NCBI GenBank assembly: GCA_947457545.1
Contig: CANGXD010000017.1
Span: 1-45,005 of the forward strand
Reading direction: 5' to 3'
From: Gemmatimonadaceae bacterium
GTDB lineage: Bacteria; Gemmatimonadota; Gemmatimonadetes; Gemmatimonadales; Gemmatimonadaceae
Length of the DNA stretch: 45,005 nucleotides
Under the pieces are notes generated by a model. That model was not told the DNA's origin, ran no database searches, and worked only from the letters and a program-made list of their open reading frames with translations. Both the position numbers and the translations under genes were made by a program. Below are positions 33,609 to 41,289 of this stretch, one piece after another; within the stretch, counting starts at the first letter, position 1, and every line of letters begins with the position of its first letter.

Positions 33609-34112
33609 ATGTACCACACCCTCGAAGAATTCCTGTCGCACTGGGCGTTCGAAAGTGCCGACACGCAGAAGCTCATGGACGCGCTGACCGACGCCTCGCT
33701 GACCCAGCCGATGTATCCCGGCGGGCGCACGCTCGGCCGCCTGGCGTGGCACGTTGCGCAGACAGTCCCGGAAATGATGAACAAGACCGGGCTCGCGGTC
33801 ATTGGCATTGACGAGCATGCACCGGCGCCGGACAACGCCGTCGAGATCGCGCACGCCTACGCAGCGGCCGCGGCGTCGCTCGTGCAGGAGATGACGACCA
33901 AGTGGACCGACGCGACGCTTGCCACGACTGACGAGATGTACGGCTTCACCTGGACCAAGGCGATGACGCTCGCGGCGCTCATGAGCCATCAGATCCATCA
34001 TCGCGGACAGATGACGGTGCTCATGCGGCAAGCGGGGCTGCGGGTGCCGGGCCTTTACGGGCCGGCGAAGGAGGAGTGGGAATCGTACGGGATGGAGCCG
34101 CCGCTGGTCTGA
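33609..34112 (+). CDS. DinB-family protein
   Basis: 167 residues, start ATG at 33609 (MYHTLEEFLSHWAFESADTQ). The four-helix-bundle DinB fold is shown by the His triad positions: GRLAWHVAQTVPEMM near residue 48, then MSHQIHHRGQMTVLMRQAGL near residue 130, ending VPGLYGP. These His residues bind a divalent metal in DinB/YfiT proteins; several family members are thiol-dependent transferases (bacillithiol or mycothiol) and others were first seen as damage-inducible proteins. No LexA box is evident upstream. Element 3 begins 2 bp after its stop. Confidence 0.92.
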   Translation: MYHTLEEFLSHWAFESADTQKLMDALTDASLTQPMYPGGRTLGRLAWHVAQTVPEMMNKTGLAVIGIDEHAPAPDNAVEIAHAYAAAAASLVQEMTTKWTDATLATTDEMYGFTWTKAMTLAALMSHQIHHRGQMTVLMRQAGLRVPGLYGPAKEEWESYGMEPPLV

Positions 34113-34114
34113 CT

Positions 34115-34413
34115 GGTCGTGGTCGTGGTTGCGGGTGGTAGTCGGGGTACAGCCACGACAGTCGGGGCACAGCTACCACAGTCGGGGTACTGCCACGACG
34201 GTCGGGGTCTACCAGCGGTCGGGGTCCAGGTCGGGTCGTGCGCGGCGCTGCGCTGGCGCGTCGGGGTCGGGGTCTTGGTCGGGGTCGGGGCAGCCCCGAC
34301 ATTTTGTCCCCGACCCGGCATAGACCCCGACTGTGTGTAGACCCCGACCGTCGTAGCAGTACCCCGACTGTAGTGGCCGTACCCCGACTACTACCCGCCA
34401 CCACGACCCCGAC
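34115..34413. repeat. Long TCGGGG palindromic element 3 (about 300 bp)
   Basis: A divergent, shorter member: left arm GGTCGTGGTTGCGGGTGGT then AGTCGGGGTACAGCCACGAC, AGTCGGGGCACAGCTACCAC, AGTCGGGGTACTGCCACGAC units; the inverted units run from about 34330 to 34413. It lacks the central CCAGCG...GCCGCCCC block of the other four. The core holds GGGGTCGGGGTCTTGGTCGGGG, a G-quadruplex-like run. It lies between convergent genes. Confidence 0.85.
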
Positions 34414-34417
34414 CACC

Positions 34418-34447
34418 GTCGCAGTCGCAGTCGCAGTCGCAGTCGCC
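34418..34447. repeat. Hexanucleotide tandem repeat (GTCGCA) x5
   Basis: Five direct copies of GTCGCA (the last one GTCGCC) immediately after element 3, 31 bp before the GH16 stop codon. Non-coding; a possible site of length variation. Confidence 0.85.
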
Positions 34448-34477
34448 GCCGAAGCCTAAGCCGCCCCCCGCCACGGA

Positions 34478-35425
34478 TCAGCGCCGCGCGTACACCCGTA
34501 CCCAGTCCACATCCATCCGCGCCGGAAATCGCGTGGTGCTATCCGGCGACCCCAGAAAGCGCCCGCCCACCGCGAGATTCATCACGAGATAAAACGGCTG
34601 ATCGAACGGCGCCGTCGCACTGTCGCGTTTCGTGCTGTCGCTTCCGCTGTACCACTTGGTCTGCACCTGGTACACCGAGTCGTCCACACTCCACGCCATG
34701 CGGCGCGGCGTCCACTCGACGGCATACTCGTGCCACTCCGAAATGCGGCCGCCGCGTGGCAGTGTGTAGTCCATGCCGGAGTACACGTTCTTGGGCCACT
34801 GCGCGCCGTAGTGCAGCGTGCCAAGCACCACGGTGGGGTTCTGCCCGCGCGCTTCCATCACGTCGATTTCGCCGCTCGCGGCCCACGTGCCGTAGGTATC
34901 GCGCAGCGGCAGCATCCAGAGCGCGGGCCAGAGCCCCTGCCCTTCCGGCAAGCGCGCGCGGAACACCACGCGACCGTATTGCTGCGCAAAGAGCGCGCGG
35001 CCGTCATGCGCGCGCGTCTTGAGTCGCGCCGACGTGAACGCGCAGGTCGCGGTGCTGTCGCGCGACGAGACGTCGCGCACTTGTTCACGCTGCGCCACGA
35101 GCGACAGGGCCCCATCGCGCAGCTGCACGTTGTTCGCGCTCGTCGTGTAGCACTGCAATTCCTCGTTCCCCCACCCGCCCACGCGGGCGCTGCTGTCGGC
35201 GTTCCAGAAGCCATTGCCGGCTTCGAGTGCCCAGTGCGTGCTGTCGAGCGTGGGGCCGTCGAATTCGTCGCTCCAGGTGAGCGTCCACGGCGACGTCTCT
35301 TTGGCCGTCGTGTCGGCGGCTTTGCCGGTGCAAGCGCCAACCACGAGCGCCGTGGCGGCGCAGACGCAAAACGCCGCGAAGCGCTGGTGCGCTCCGCGGC
35401 GTGCTACGTGTGACGACATGCGCAT
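34478..35425 (-). CDS. Glycoside hydrolase family 16 lipoprotein (beta-1,3-glucanase/laminarinase-like)
   Basis: 315 residues from the ATG at 35425. The signal peptide ends at a lipobox (ALVVGAC, Cys32), indicating a lipoprotein. The GH16 jelly-roll runs from about residue 45 to the end, opening with WTLTWSDEFDGPTLDSTHWA and WGNEELQCYTTSANN. The catalytic ExDxxE is intact: Glu186 (nucleophile), Asp188 and Glu191 (acid/base) in SGEIDVMEARG. The active-site Trp context LWPALWML and the C-terminal FYLVMNLAVGGRFLG also fit laminarinases, which cut beta-1,3-glucans. Its ATG overlaps the dehydrogenase stop by one base (TGATG), so polysaccharide cleavage and sugar oxidation are probably linked at the cell surface. 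Confidence 0.93.
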   Translation of the reverse strand: MRMSSHVARRGAHQRFAAFCVCAATALVVGACTGKAADTTAKETSPWTLTWSDEFDGPTLDSTHWALEAGNGFWNADSSARVGGWGNEELQCYTTSANNVQLRDGALSLVAQREQVRDVSSRDSTATCAFTSARLKTRAHDGRALFAQQYGRVVFRARLPEGQGLWPALWMLPLRDTYGTWAASGEIDVMEARGQNPTVVLGTLHYGAQWPKNVYSGMDYTLPRGGRISEWHEYAVEWTPRRMAWSVDDSVYQVQTKWYSGSDSTKRDSATAPFDQPFYLVMNLAVGGRFLGSPDSTTRFPARMDVDWVRVYARR

Positions 35426-36591
35426 CACTTCCGCGCGACGGGCTCGAGGCGCACGATCGCCGTCGGCTTGCCCTGCGAATCGTCAATCGCGAGGTAGATG
35501 AGGCCGTCGGGCCCCTGACGCACGTCGCGCACGCGTCCCTGGTTCTTCACGAGATTGTCGGCCACTTCGGCCTTCTGGCCGTCGAGCGTCACGCGCACGA
35601 GACGCTGGCCCGCGAGGCCGCCCACGAACACGCTCCCCTTCCACTCGGGGAACTTGGCGCCCGTGTACACCAGCAATCCCGACGTCGCGATCGACGGAAC
35701 CCACACGTTCTTCGCGTTCTCCATCCCCTTCATCATCGTGGCCGAGTGAATGGCCTTGCCCGGGCCGTAGTTCACACCGAAGCCCACCACTGGCCAGCCG
35801 TAGTTCTTCCCCGGCTCGACGAGATTCAGTTCGTCACCACCCTGCGGGCCATGCTCGATTTCCCAGAGGTCGCCCGTGACGGGGTGAATGGTGAGTCCCT
35901 GCGGATTGCGATGGCCGTAGCTCCAGATTTCCGGCTTGGCGCCCGCCGTGCTCACGAACGGATTGTCGGTCGGGACGCGACCGTCATCCATGAGGCGAAT
36001 GATCTTGCCGTGATGATTCGTGAGCTGCTGCGCCGGGTGGTTCGGCAGGTCGCCTTCGGGCGGCACCTGACGGTCGCCCACGCTGATGAAGACGTGGCCG
36101 CTCTTGTCGAAGGTGATGCGCGAGCCGAAGTGGCCCGGCGCGCCCTTCGTTTCGGCAACGAACAGATCCTTGCCTTCCACCAGCGCGTCATTGCTGAACT
36201 TGGCGCGGTACAGCGCCGTCGTGGCCGCGCCGCCGCCCACGGGCTTGGAGTACGTGAGGTACACGAAGCCGTTCTGCGCGAAGTTGGGGTGCAACGCCAC
36301 GTCGAGCAGTCCACCCTGTCCACGCGCGACGACTTCCGGCACGCCCGCCACGGGGTTGGGGAGCAGCTTGCCACCGCGCACGATGCGCAGGCGCCCCGGG
36401 CGCTCGGTGACGAGCATGTCGCCGCTGGGGAGGAACGCGATCGACCACGGATTCACGAAGCCACTGGCCACCGTGACCACGCGGTAGTCGTGCATGGACG
36501 ACTTGTAGACGGGCGACTGCGCAGAGAGCGCGGGCGCGCCGAGCGCGACAGGAAGCACGGCAGCGGCAAGCCGCAGGAACGAACGACGCAT
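35425..36591 (-). CDS. PQQ-dependent soluble aldose sugar dehydrogenase-like protein (exported)
   Basis: 388 residues from the ATG at 36591, preceded by AAAGGAG. The signal peptide ends ALGAPALSAQ. A six-bladed propeller of the GSDH type follows: VASGFVNPWSIAFLPSGDML, VTERPGRLRIVRGGKLL, QGGLLDVALHPNFAQNGFVY, and ITFDKSGHVFISVGDRQ, then EIWSYGHRNPQGLTIHPVTG and EIEHGPQGGDELNLVEPGKN. These are the stretches that bind PQQ, Ca2+ and sugar in E. coli YliI/Asd and Acinetobacter s-GDH. It oxidises aldoses to lactones in the periplasm with PQQ as cofactor; PQQ synthesis genes are not in the window. It leads the operon with the GH16 gene. Confidence 0.92.
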   Translation of the reverse strand: MRRSFLRLAAAVLPVALGAPALSAQSPVYKSSMHDYRVVTVASGFVNPWSIAFLPSGDMLVTERPGRLRIVRGGKLLPNPVAGVPEVVARGQGGLLDVALHPNFAQNGFVYLTYSKPVGGGAATTALYRAKFSNDALVEGKDLFVAETKGAPGHFGSRITFDKSGHVFISVGDRQVPPEGDLPNHPAQQLTNHHGKIIRLMDDGRVPTDNPFVSTAGAKPEIWSYGHRNPQGLTIHPVTGDLWEIEHGPQGGDELNLVEPGKNYGWPVVGFGVNYGPGKAIHSATMMKGMENAKNVWVPSIATSGLLVYTGAKFPEWKGSVFVGGLAGQRLVRVTLDGQKAEVADNLVKNQGRVRDVRQGPDGLIYLAIDDSQGKPTAIVRLEPVARK

Positions 36592-36640
36592 CACGAACTC
36601 CTTTGGGGTGAGATAACCGAGGGAAAAGTAGCGCCCCCAG

Positions 36641-37546
36641 CTACCCGCGGGCAAAGGCGCGGAGCACCCGCACCGTATTGAGGTGGACCGCGACGGTATT
36701 GTGCACGTCGTGCCCATAGCCGCCGCTCATGGTGGCGCAGACGGGAATCCCCACGTCGCGGCAGGTGCCGATCACATAGCGGTCGCGCGCCATGAGGCCG
36801 TCAAAGGTGAGCTTGAGCCGCCCCAGCCGGTCACCCTCATGCGGGTCGGCGCCGGAGAGATACACGACGAGGTCGGGACGCGCCGCGCGCAGCACATCGG
36901 GCAGATGCTCCTGCAGCAACGCGAGGTATGTCTCGTCGCCCGTGCCGTCGTCGAGCTCCACGTCGCGCGTGCCCGGCACCTTGTGAAACGGGAAGTTCTT
37001 GGCGCCGTGCATGCTGAACGTGTACACGGAGTCGTCGCCGGCAAAGCAGCCGTGCGTGCCGTTCCCCTGGTGCACATCGAGATCGACAACCGCCACGCGG
37101 CGCACCTTGCCGAGTGCCTGCAGACGCCGGATGGCGACGGCGACATCGTTGAAGGTGCAGAACCCTTCGCCGCGATCGGGGAAGGCGTGATGCGTGCCGC
37201 CGGCGAGGTTCATCGCGACGCCGTGCTCGAGCGCCGCATCGCTCGCTTCGATCGTGCCCTGCACCACGCGAAAGGCGCGCTCGACGAACGCCTCACTCCA
37301 CGGCAGTCCGATGCGGCGCTGTTCGGCGGGCGGCAGCGTACCGTGCACAATGTGCGACACGTACTCCGGGGTGTGCACGCGCAGCAGGTCGTTGACGTCG
37401 ACGCGCTGGGGGTCGTGGAGACGGTCGGGGGAGACGAGCTGTTCGCGCAAGACGCTCTCGCGGAGGAGCGCGTACTTCGCCATCGGAAAGCGGTGGCCGT
37501 CGGGGAGTTCGATGGCGTACTGCGCAGAAGACCAGAGATTCAGCAC
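36641..37546 (-). CDS. Histone deacetylase-family (acetoin utilisation/AcuC-like) zinc amidohydrolase
   Basis: About 301 residues. I take the GTG at 37546 as start because family members begin LWSSAQYAIELPDGHRFPMA; a GTG at 37561 adds five residues, and the frame further upstream is only repeat element 4 read through. Catalytic features: charge-relay His pair in NLAGGTHHAFPDRGEGFCTF, zinc ligands Asp and His in VAVVDLDVHQGNGTHGCFAG, the third ligand Asp in VVYLSGADPHEGDRLG, and MSGGYGHD near the end. Bacterial homologues deacetylate acetylpolyamines, acetoin-related proteins or other small amides. The gene is cytoplasmic and divergent from the MutS-like gene, with element 4 between. Confidence 0.9.
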   Translation of the reverse strand: MLNLWSSAQYAIELPDGHRFPMAKYALLRESVLREQLVSPDRLHDPQRVDVNDLLRVHTPEYVSHIVHGTLPPAEQRRIGLPWSEAFVERAFRVVQGTIEASDAALEHGVAMNLAGGTHHAFPDRGEGFCTFNDVAVAIRRLQALGKVRRVAVVDLDVHQGNGTHGCFAGDDSVYTFSMHGAKNFPFHKVPGTRDVELDDGTGDETYLALLQEHLPDVLRAARPDLVVYLSGADPHEGDRLGRLKLTFDGLMARDRYVIGTCRDVGIPVCATMSGGYGHDVHNTVAVHLNTVRVLRAFARG

Positions 37547-37571
37547 GCGCTTAACGTACACTCGGGTCGGG

Positions 37572-37974
37572 GTCTTGGTCGGGGTTGCGGGTGGTGGTCG
37601 GGGTACAGCCACTACAGTCGGGGTACAGCTACGACAGTCGGGGCACTGCCACCACAGTCGGGGTCTACAAACGGTCGGGGTCCCGGTCGGGTCGGGCGCT
37701 GCGCGTTGCTGGCGCGTCGGGGTCGGGGTCGGGGATAAAGTGTCGGGGTCGAAACGTCGGGGCCCTGACCCTGCCCCAAGCCCCGACAGTGTGCCCCCGA
37801 CCAGCGCGCAAAGCGCCGCCCCCAAACCGCCACTCCGACTGCAGTAAGACCCCGACCCGGCCGAGACCCCGACCGCAGGTAGACCCCGACTGTAGTGGCA
37901 GTGCCCCGACTGTCGTAGCGGTACCCCGACTGTAGTGGCTGTGCCCAGACCATAGCCACGACCCCGACCAAGAC
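37572..37974. repeat. Long TCGGGG palindromic element 4 (403 bp)
   Basis: Bounded by a perfect 14-bp terminal inverted repeat, GTCTTGGTCGGGGT (37572-37585) and ACCCCGACCAAGAC (37961-37974). Left arm: three 20-mers (GGTCGGGGTACAGCCACTAC type) and the 17-mer GTCGGGGTCTACAAACG; the right arm has the same units inverted. The centre contains CCAGCGCGCAAAGCGCCGCC. It is highly similar to element 5 over its full length. It sits between divergent genes, unlike most of the others; the 128 bp after it (37975-38102) hold the MutS-like promoter region and no gene. Confidence 0.92.
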
Positions 37975-38102
37975 ACGAGAGAAGAAAACGATCTGTCAAC
38001 TCGCAAGTCGTACACCGTTGTTCGCTGGCGAAACACGATTGCGGATCCGCAGGATGGTTCGGGTGTTACAGAGCAGACTCCTCCACATTTCATTGACCGC
38101 CA

Positions 38103-39470
38103 ATGCGCGCAGAGCCGACCTCCCTCGCGGAACTCGGATTACTCCCCGATACCGCTGGCCAGTGGCCTTTAGCCACTCTTCTCGACCATACCCATGCGCG
38201 GCCGGCCCACGACGCGCTCAAGCGCCTGATCGCGACACCACTCAATGCGATTGCCGACATCGAGGCGCGACAACGACTGCTGCCCGCGCTCGCCACGTTA
38301 TCACCGCAGGTTCGCTGGTCCGAGCTGCACGGACTCGCAGTACAGGTCAGCCGCTATCTGGCGAGTAACTACGTGCTGCTCCCCACGTCTCCGGTGGAGC
38401 GGGCGGTGTTCGCGCTCCGCAACCGGGACATCGTCGCCGAACTCACGGGGCAGCTGCGCCGCGTGGACGAATTGCTGCGACAGTGCGTGCTGCTGCAGCT
38501 CCGACTTGCGACACTGCCGAGTGACGCAGCATTCGAGCGTGTTACCAGCGCGTTTAGCAACGCTGTGCGCGACCCGCGCGTCGCGACGCTTCACGCAGCA
38601 GTCAATCGGGACAACACCAACGCACTCGCCGGGCTTGATGAAATGGTGCGTGGGACGATAACTGACGGAACTGGGTCTCTTCACACCGAGACATCGGCAT
38701 TGCCTCTACGCGACGTCTTGCTTGCGCTCGTCGACGCCATCTGGCAGCTCGACGCGTTCTGCTCGCTGGGCACCGCATCGGAGTCCTTTGGTGGAATCAC
38801 GCCGCAGCTGGCGCCGCGCGGGGCCGCCGAGATGTCATTCGGGGGGCTCCGCCATCCGCTGCTTCCGCAGGGTGTAAGCAACGATGTCACGCTCTCCGAC
38901 GAGGAACGTGTGCTCTTTCTGACCGGCCCGAACATGGCCGGCAAGAGCACACTGCTCCGTGCGTTTGGTATTGCCATCTACTTCGCACACCTGGGCATGA
39001 ACGTGACCGCAGACTCGGCTATGGTGCCGCTGTTCGATTCACTGATGGTATCGATCACTGTGCGCGACAACCTGCAGCGCGGCGAGAGTCTCTACCTCGC
39101 GGAGATACGCCGTGTGCATACGATTGTCGAAGCCGTGGCACGCGGAGAATCGGTCGCGGCGATCTTCGACGAGGTGTTTCGCGGCACCAACATCGCCGAC
39201 GCGACGCAAGCCACTGCCTTGCTCGTGCAGGGACTCGCGAACGCTCCGCACGGCACATTCGTCATAGCCTCACACCTCGCCGATGTTGCGCATGATTCGA
39301 CCACCAATCGTGGTGTTTCGTGCTGGTACATGCAGGTGGACATCGCCGGACCGACACCGCTGTTCACGCATCGCGTACAGCGTGGGGTGTCGGAAGTGCA
39401 CCTCGGCATGATGCTGCTCGACGCAGAAGGAGTTGGGCCGACCCTGCGACGCATGGCGGGACTGCAGTAG
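38103..39470 (+). CDS. Short MutS-like ATPase (core/lever and ATPase domains only)
   Basis: 455 residues from the ATG at 38103. Residues 1-250 are helical and resemble the MutS core/clamp (LLDHTHARPAHDALKRLIAT and IADIEARQRLLPALATLSPQ correspond to the RLLxxWLxxP and IxxRxxxV signatures). The ABC-type ATPase follows: FGGLRHPLL, Walker A GPNMAGKST (275-283), signature region DNLQRGESLYLAEIRRV (322-338), Walker B AIFDEVFRGTN with Asp356-Glu357, and the H-loop FVIASHLADVAH. Domains I and II, which bind mismatches in MutS, and the Smr domain of MutS2 are absent. It therefore belongs to the small MutS-related branch of unknown role. It is enclosed by repeat elements 4 and 5. Confidence 0.88.
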   Translation: MRAEPTSLAELGLLPDTAGQWPLATLLDHTHARPAHDALKRLIATPLNAIADIEARQRLLPALATLSPQVRWSELHGLAVQVSRYLASNYVLLPTSPVERAVFALRNRDIVAELTGQLRRVDELLRQCVLLQLRLATLPSDAAFERVTSAFSNAVRDPRVATLHAAVNRDNTNALAGLDEMVRGTITDGTGSLHTETSALPLRDVLLALVDAIWQLDAFCSLGTASESFGGITPQLAPRGAAEMSFGGLRHPLLPQGVSNDVTLSDEERVLFLTGPNMAGKSTLLRAFGIAIYFAHLGMNVTADSAMVPLFDSLMVSITVRDNLQRGESLYLAEIRRVHTIVEAVARGESVAAIFDEVFRGTNIADATQATALLVQGLANAPHGTFVIASHLADVAHDSTTNRGVSCWYMQVDIAGPTPLFTHRVQRGVSEVHLGMMLLDAEGVGPTLRRMAGLQ

Positions 39471-39493
39471 CGTGATTGGCTCGCCCCGTTGTG

Positions 39494-39893
39494 GTCTTGG
39501 TCGGGGTTGCGGGTGGTGGTCGGGGTACAGCCACTACAGTCGGGGTACAGCTACGACAGTCGGGGCACTGCCACTACAGTCGGGGTCTACCTGCGGTCGG
39601 GGTCTTGGCCGGGTCGGGGCGCGACGCTTCGCTTGCGTGGGTCGGGGTCGGGGATAATGTGTCGGGGTCAAAATGTCGGGGCCCTGACCCCACCCCCAGC
39701 CCCGACAGTGTCCCCCCGACCAGCGCGCAAAGCGCCGCCCCAAGACCGCCACGCCGCCTGTGGTAAGACCCCGACCCGGCCGAGACCCCGACCGCAGGTA
39801 GACCCCGACTGTAGTGGCAGTGCCCCGACTGTCGTGGCGGTACCCCGACTGTAGTGGCTGTGCCCAGACCATAGCCACGACCCCGACCAAGAC
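39494..39893. repeat. Long TCGGGG palindromic element 5 (400 bp)
   Basis: Same terminal 14-bp inverted repeat as element 4 (39494-39507 and 39880-39893). Arms of about 100 bp differ from each other's complement at only a few positions: three 20-mers, the 17-mer GTCGGGGTCTACCTGCG and GGTCGGGGTCTTGGCCGGGT each have a partner in the right arm. The centre holds CCAGCGCGCAAAGCGCCGCC, as in element 4. It lies between the convergent MutS-like gene and the membrane protein at 39897, whose stop codon is 3 bp away. Confidence 0.92.
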
Positions 39894-39896
39894 CCG

Positions 39897-40343
39897 TCAG
39901 AGCGGAGCGTCAGTGCGATGCTCGGCCGTAATCCGCCGCGTGTCTTCTTGGTGCGTCTCGCTGCGTTCGTCGGCCGGAATGATGCCGAGGTCGTTCATCA
40001 TGAGCCCCACCGCATCGGGGATCATGGCGGGCCACAGCACCAGCCCCTCGAGCCGCAACAACCGCCGCGCGCGACGATCCGTGCCGGCATAGCGCCGCCG
40101 CGCCCACAACTCGTACACCACCGTCAGCCCGCCGCCGAGCAGCGCGAACACACCCCACGTCACCACCGCCTCGCGCAGCGGCAAGTCGTACAGCATCCAC
40201 GCCAGCACGCCATAACTCAGCACGAGCCCCATGATCCCCATGCCGCGCCGCAGCGCCGCATTGAGCAGCACACACGCCGTGGTCCACAGCAGTACGCCGA
40301 AGAGCACGATCGCCCACATGAGACTCACCGAGTAGAACGTCAT
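39897..40343 (-). CDS. Small membrane protein, 148 residues
   Basis: Start ATG at 40343 (MTFYSVSLMWAIVLFGVLLW). Three or four hydrophobic helices lie within residues 1-80 (ACVLLNAALRRGMGIMGLVL, YGVLAWMLYDLPL, VVTWGVFALLGGGLTVVYEL). A cytosolic tail follows, with a basic patch (RRRYAGTDRRARRLLR), then EGLVLWPAMIPDAVGLMMND and a charged end. No known family is recognised, though the WPAMIPDAV segment looks conserved in style. The gene stands alone between element 5 and hairpin copy D. It could be a small stress or envelope protein; no function is proposed. Confidence 0.7.
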   Translation of the reverse strand: MTFYSVSLMWAIVLFGVLLWTTACVLLNAALRRGMGIMGLVLSYGVLAWMLYDLPLREAVVTWGVFALLGGGLTVVYELWARRRYAGTDRRARRLLRLEGLVLWPAMIPDAVGLMMNDLGIIPADERSETHQEDTRRITAEHRTDAPL

Positions 40344-40479
40344 GCAGCGAGTTTGCACCACGCCGTGTGTAAACGCCAGCAATCAACTCCGCTCGCATGA
40401 CGCATGTCCGTATGCGGTTTCCCTCGCAATCACCGAGTGCGCCGCGCGCGGCGAGGCTGTGCAACCAAAGTTCTCCGCC

Positions 40480-40545
40480 TCTGCCGTCTGTGGTTTCTGC
40501 CGTCCGCCGTCTCGGCGCGATGCCGCGGGATTGCGCCGAGACGGC
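40480..40545. repeat. Hairpin element copy D (partial)
   Basis: Perfect 13-bp stem GCCGTCTCGGCGC (40506-40518) with GCGCCGAGACGGC (40533-40545), preceded by the left-arm CTGCCGTCTGTGGTTTCTGC; the right outer arm is missing. It is the only structure in the 271-bp gap 40344-40614 and could terminate the accessory cluster transcribed from the right. Confidence 0.8.
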
Positions 40546-40614
40546 TTCGTCAAGTGAATGGTCAAATCGGCGCTGGGGGAAACCAGCGTCAGTAAACGCA
40601 CTCCCCTCGTACCG

Positions 40615-41244
40615 TTACGAACCGCTCAGCCGCTTGAACAGCGACGTGCCGGTCCAGACAGTGTCCTTTCCTATAAGCACTGGTAGCTGGAACACACCGA
40701 TAGAGTCTGCGAGCCTGGCATGCTGCGCCACCACACCAGCCACTTCTTCCGAACGCATACACTCAAGAAACGCTTCCGGCATCAATCCCGCCCGCTGCGC
40801 CGACGGAAGAATCGGACGCGAAACCTTCCCTAAGCTCTCAATGCGGTCGCCGACATACTCCGATAGCCTCCCCTGCCGTCGCGCACACTCCACTGCTACG
40901 GTCTCGAGTTCGGATGTATGATCACGTTCCTTCTGCGGGCGAAAGATCAGCTGTGCCTGTCTTGGCAAACTCTTGTGCTTTAGCATTGACTGGAGCGCTT
41001 CAAGCGAGCCTGGACAACTCCCGTCTACAACGAGCACGTATTGGGGAGCGCCAGTGACTACCGACCCGTCATCGACCCGAACGGATCGACCTGACAGGCT
41101 CTCGACTGCAGCAACTCGAGCGATTTTTCGCAACGCGCTACGCTGAGGCGTATTCCGTTCGACTAAACGGATGCGACCAAGATCAACAGCAAGGACAAGC
41201 GCGTACACAGCCGCCGTCGCGATGAGAACTTTCTTCATGTGCAT
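40615..41244 (-). CDS. Membrane-anchored DsbA-like protein with CPGS site (cassette 2)
   Basis: 209 residues from the ATG at 41244 (MHMKKVLIATAAVYALVLAV), with one N-terminal hydrophobic helix and no signal-peptidase site, so it is anchored facing the periplasm. From about residue 68 it follows the thioredoxin/DsbA plan: strand VLVVDGS, active site Cys77-Pro-Gly-Ser80 (second Cys replaced), LIFRPQKERDH with the H-x-A-like region, ETVAVECARRQGRLSEYVGD, AFLECMRSEEV and cis-Pro loop FQLPVLIGKD. It is clearly paralogous to the protein at 42269. With a single active-site thiol it cannot cycle as a normal dithiol oxidase; it may form mixed disulfides with a client, act as a holdase, or be an isomerase-like partner. 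Last gene of the cluster, 45 bp after the propeller gene. Confidence 0.75.
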   Translation of the reverse strand: MHMKKVLIATAAVYALVLAVDLGRIRLVERNTPQRSALRKIARVAAVESLSGRSVRVDDGSVVTGAPQYVLVVDGSCPGSLEALQSMLKHKSLPRQAQLIFRPQKERDHTSELETVAVECARRQGRLSEYVGDRIESLGKVSRPILPSAQRAGLMPEAFLECMRSEEVAGVVAQHARLADSIGVFQLPVLIGKDTVWTGTSLFKRLSGS

Positions 41245-41289
41245 AGTCACCCGGCGTCAATGCGAAGGGATCCGCTCACGAATGCCGCA

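Noticed and set aside
37562..37999. N-terminal extension of the deacetylase through repeat element 4
   Set aside because: Sequence is repeat translation; homologues begin with LWSSAQY-like residues encoded after the repeat.
38103..39470. Transposase within the repeat-bracketed block
   Set aside because: The only gene there is a MutS-like ATPase; no DDE, tyrosine or serine recombinase motif seen anywhere in the window.
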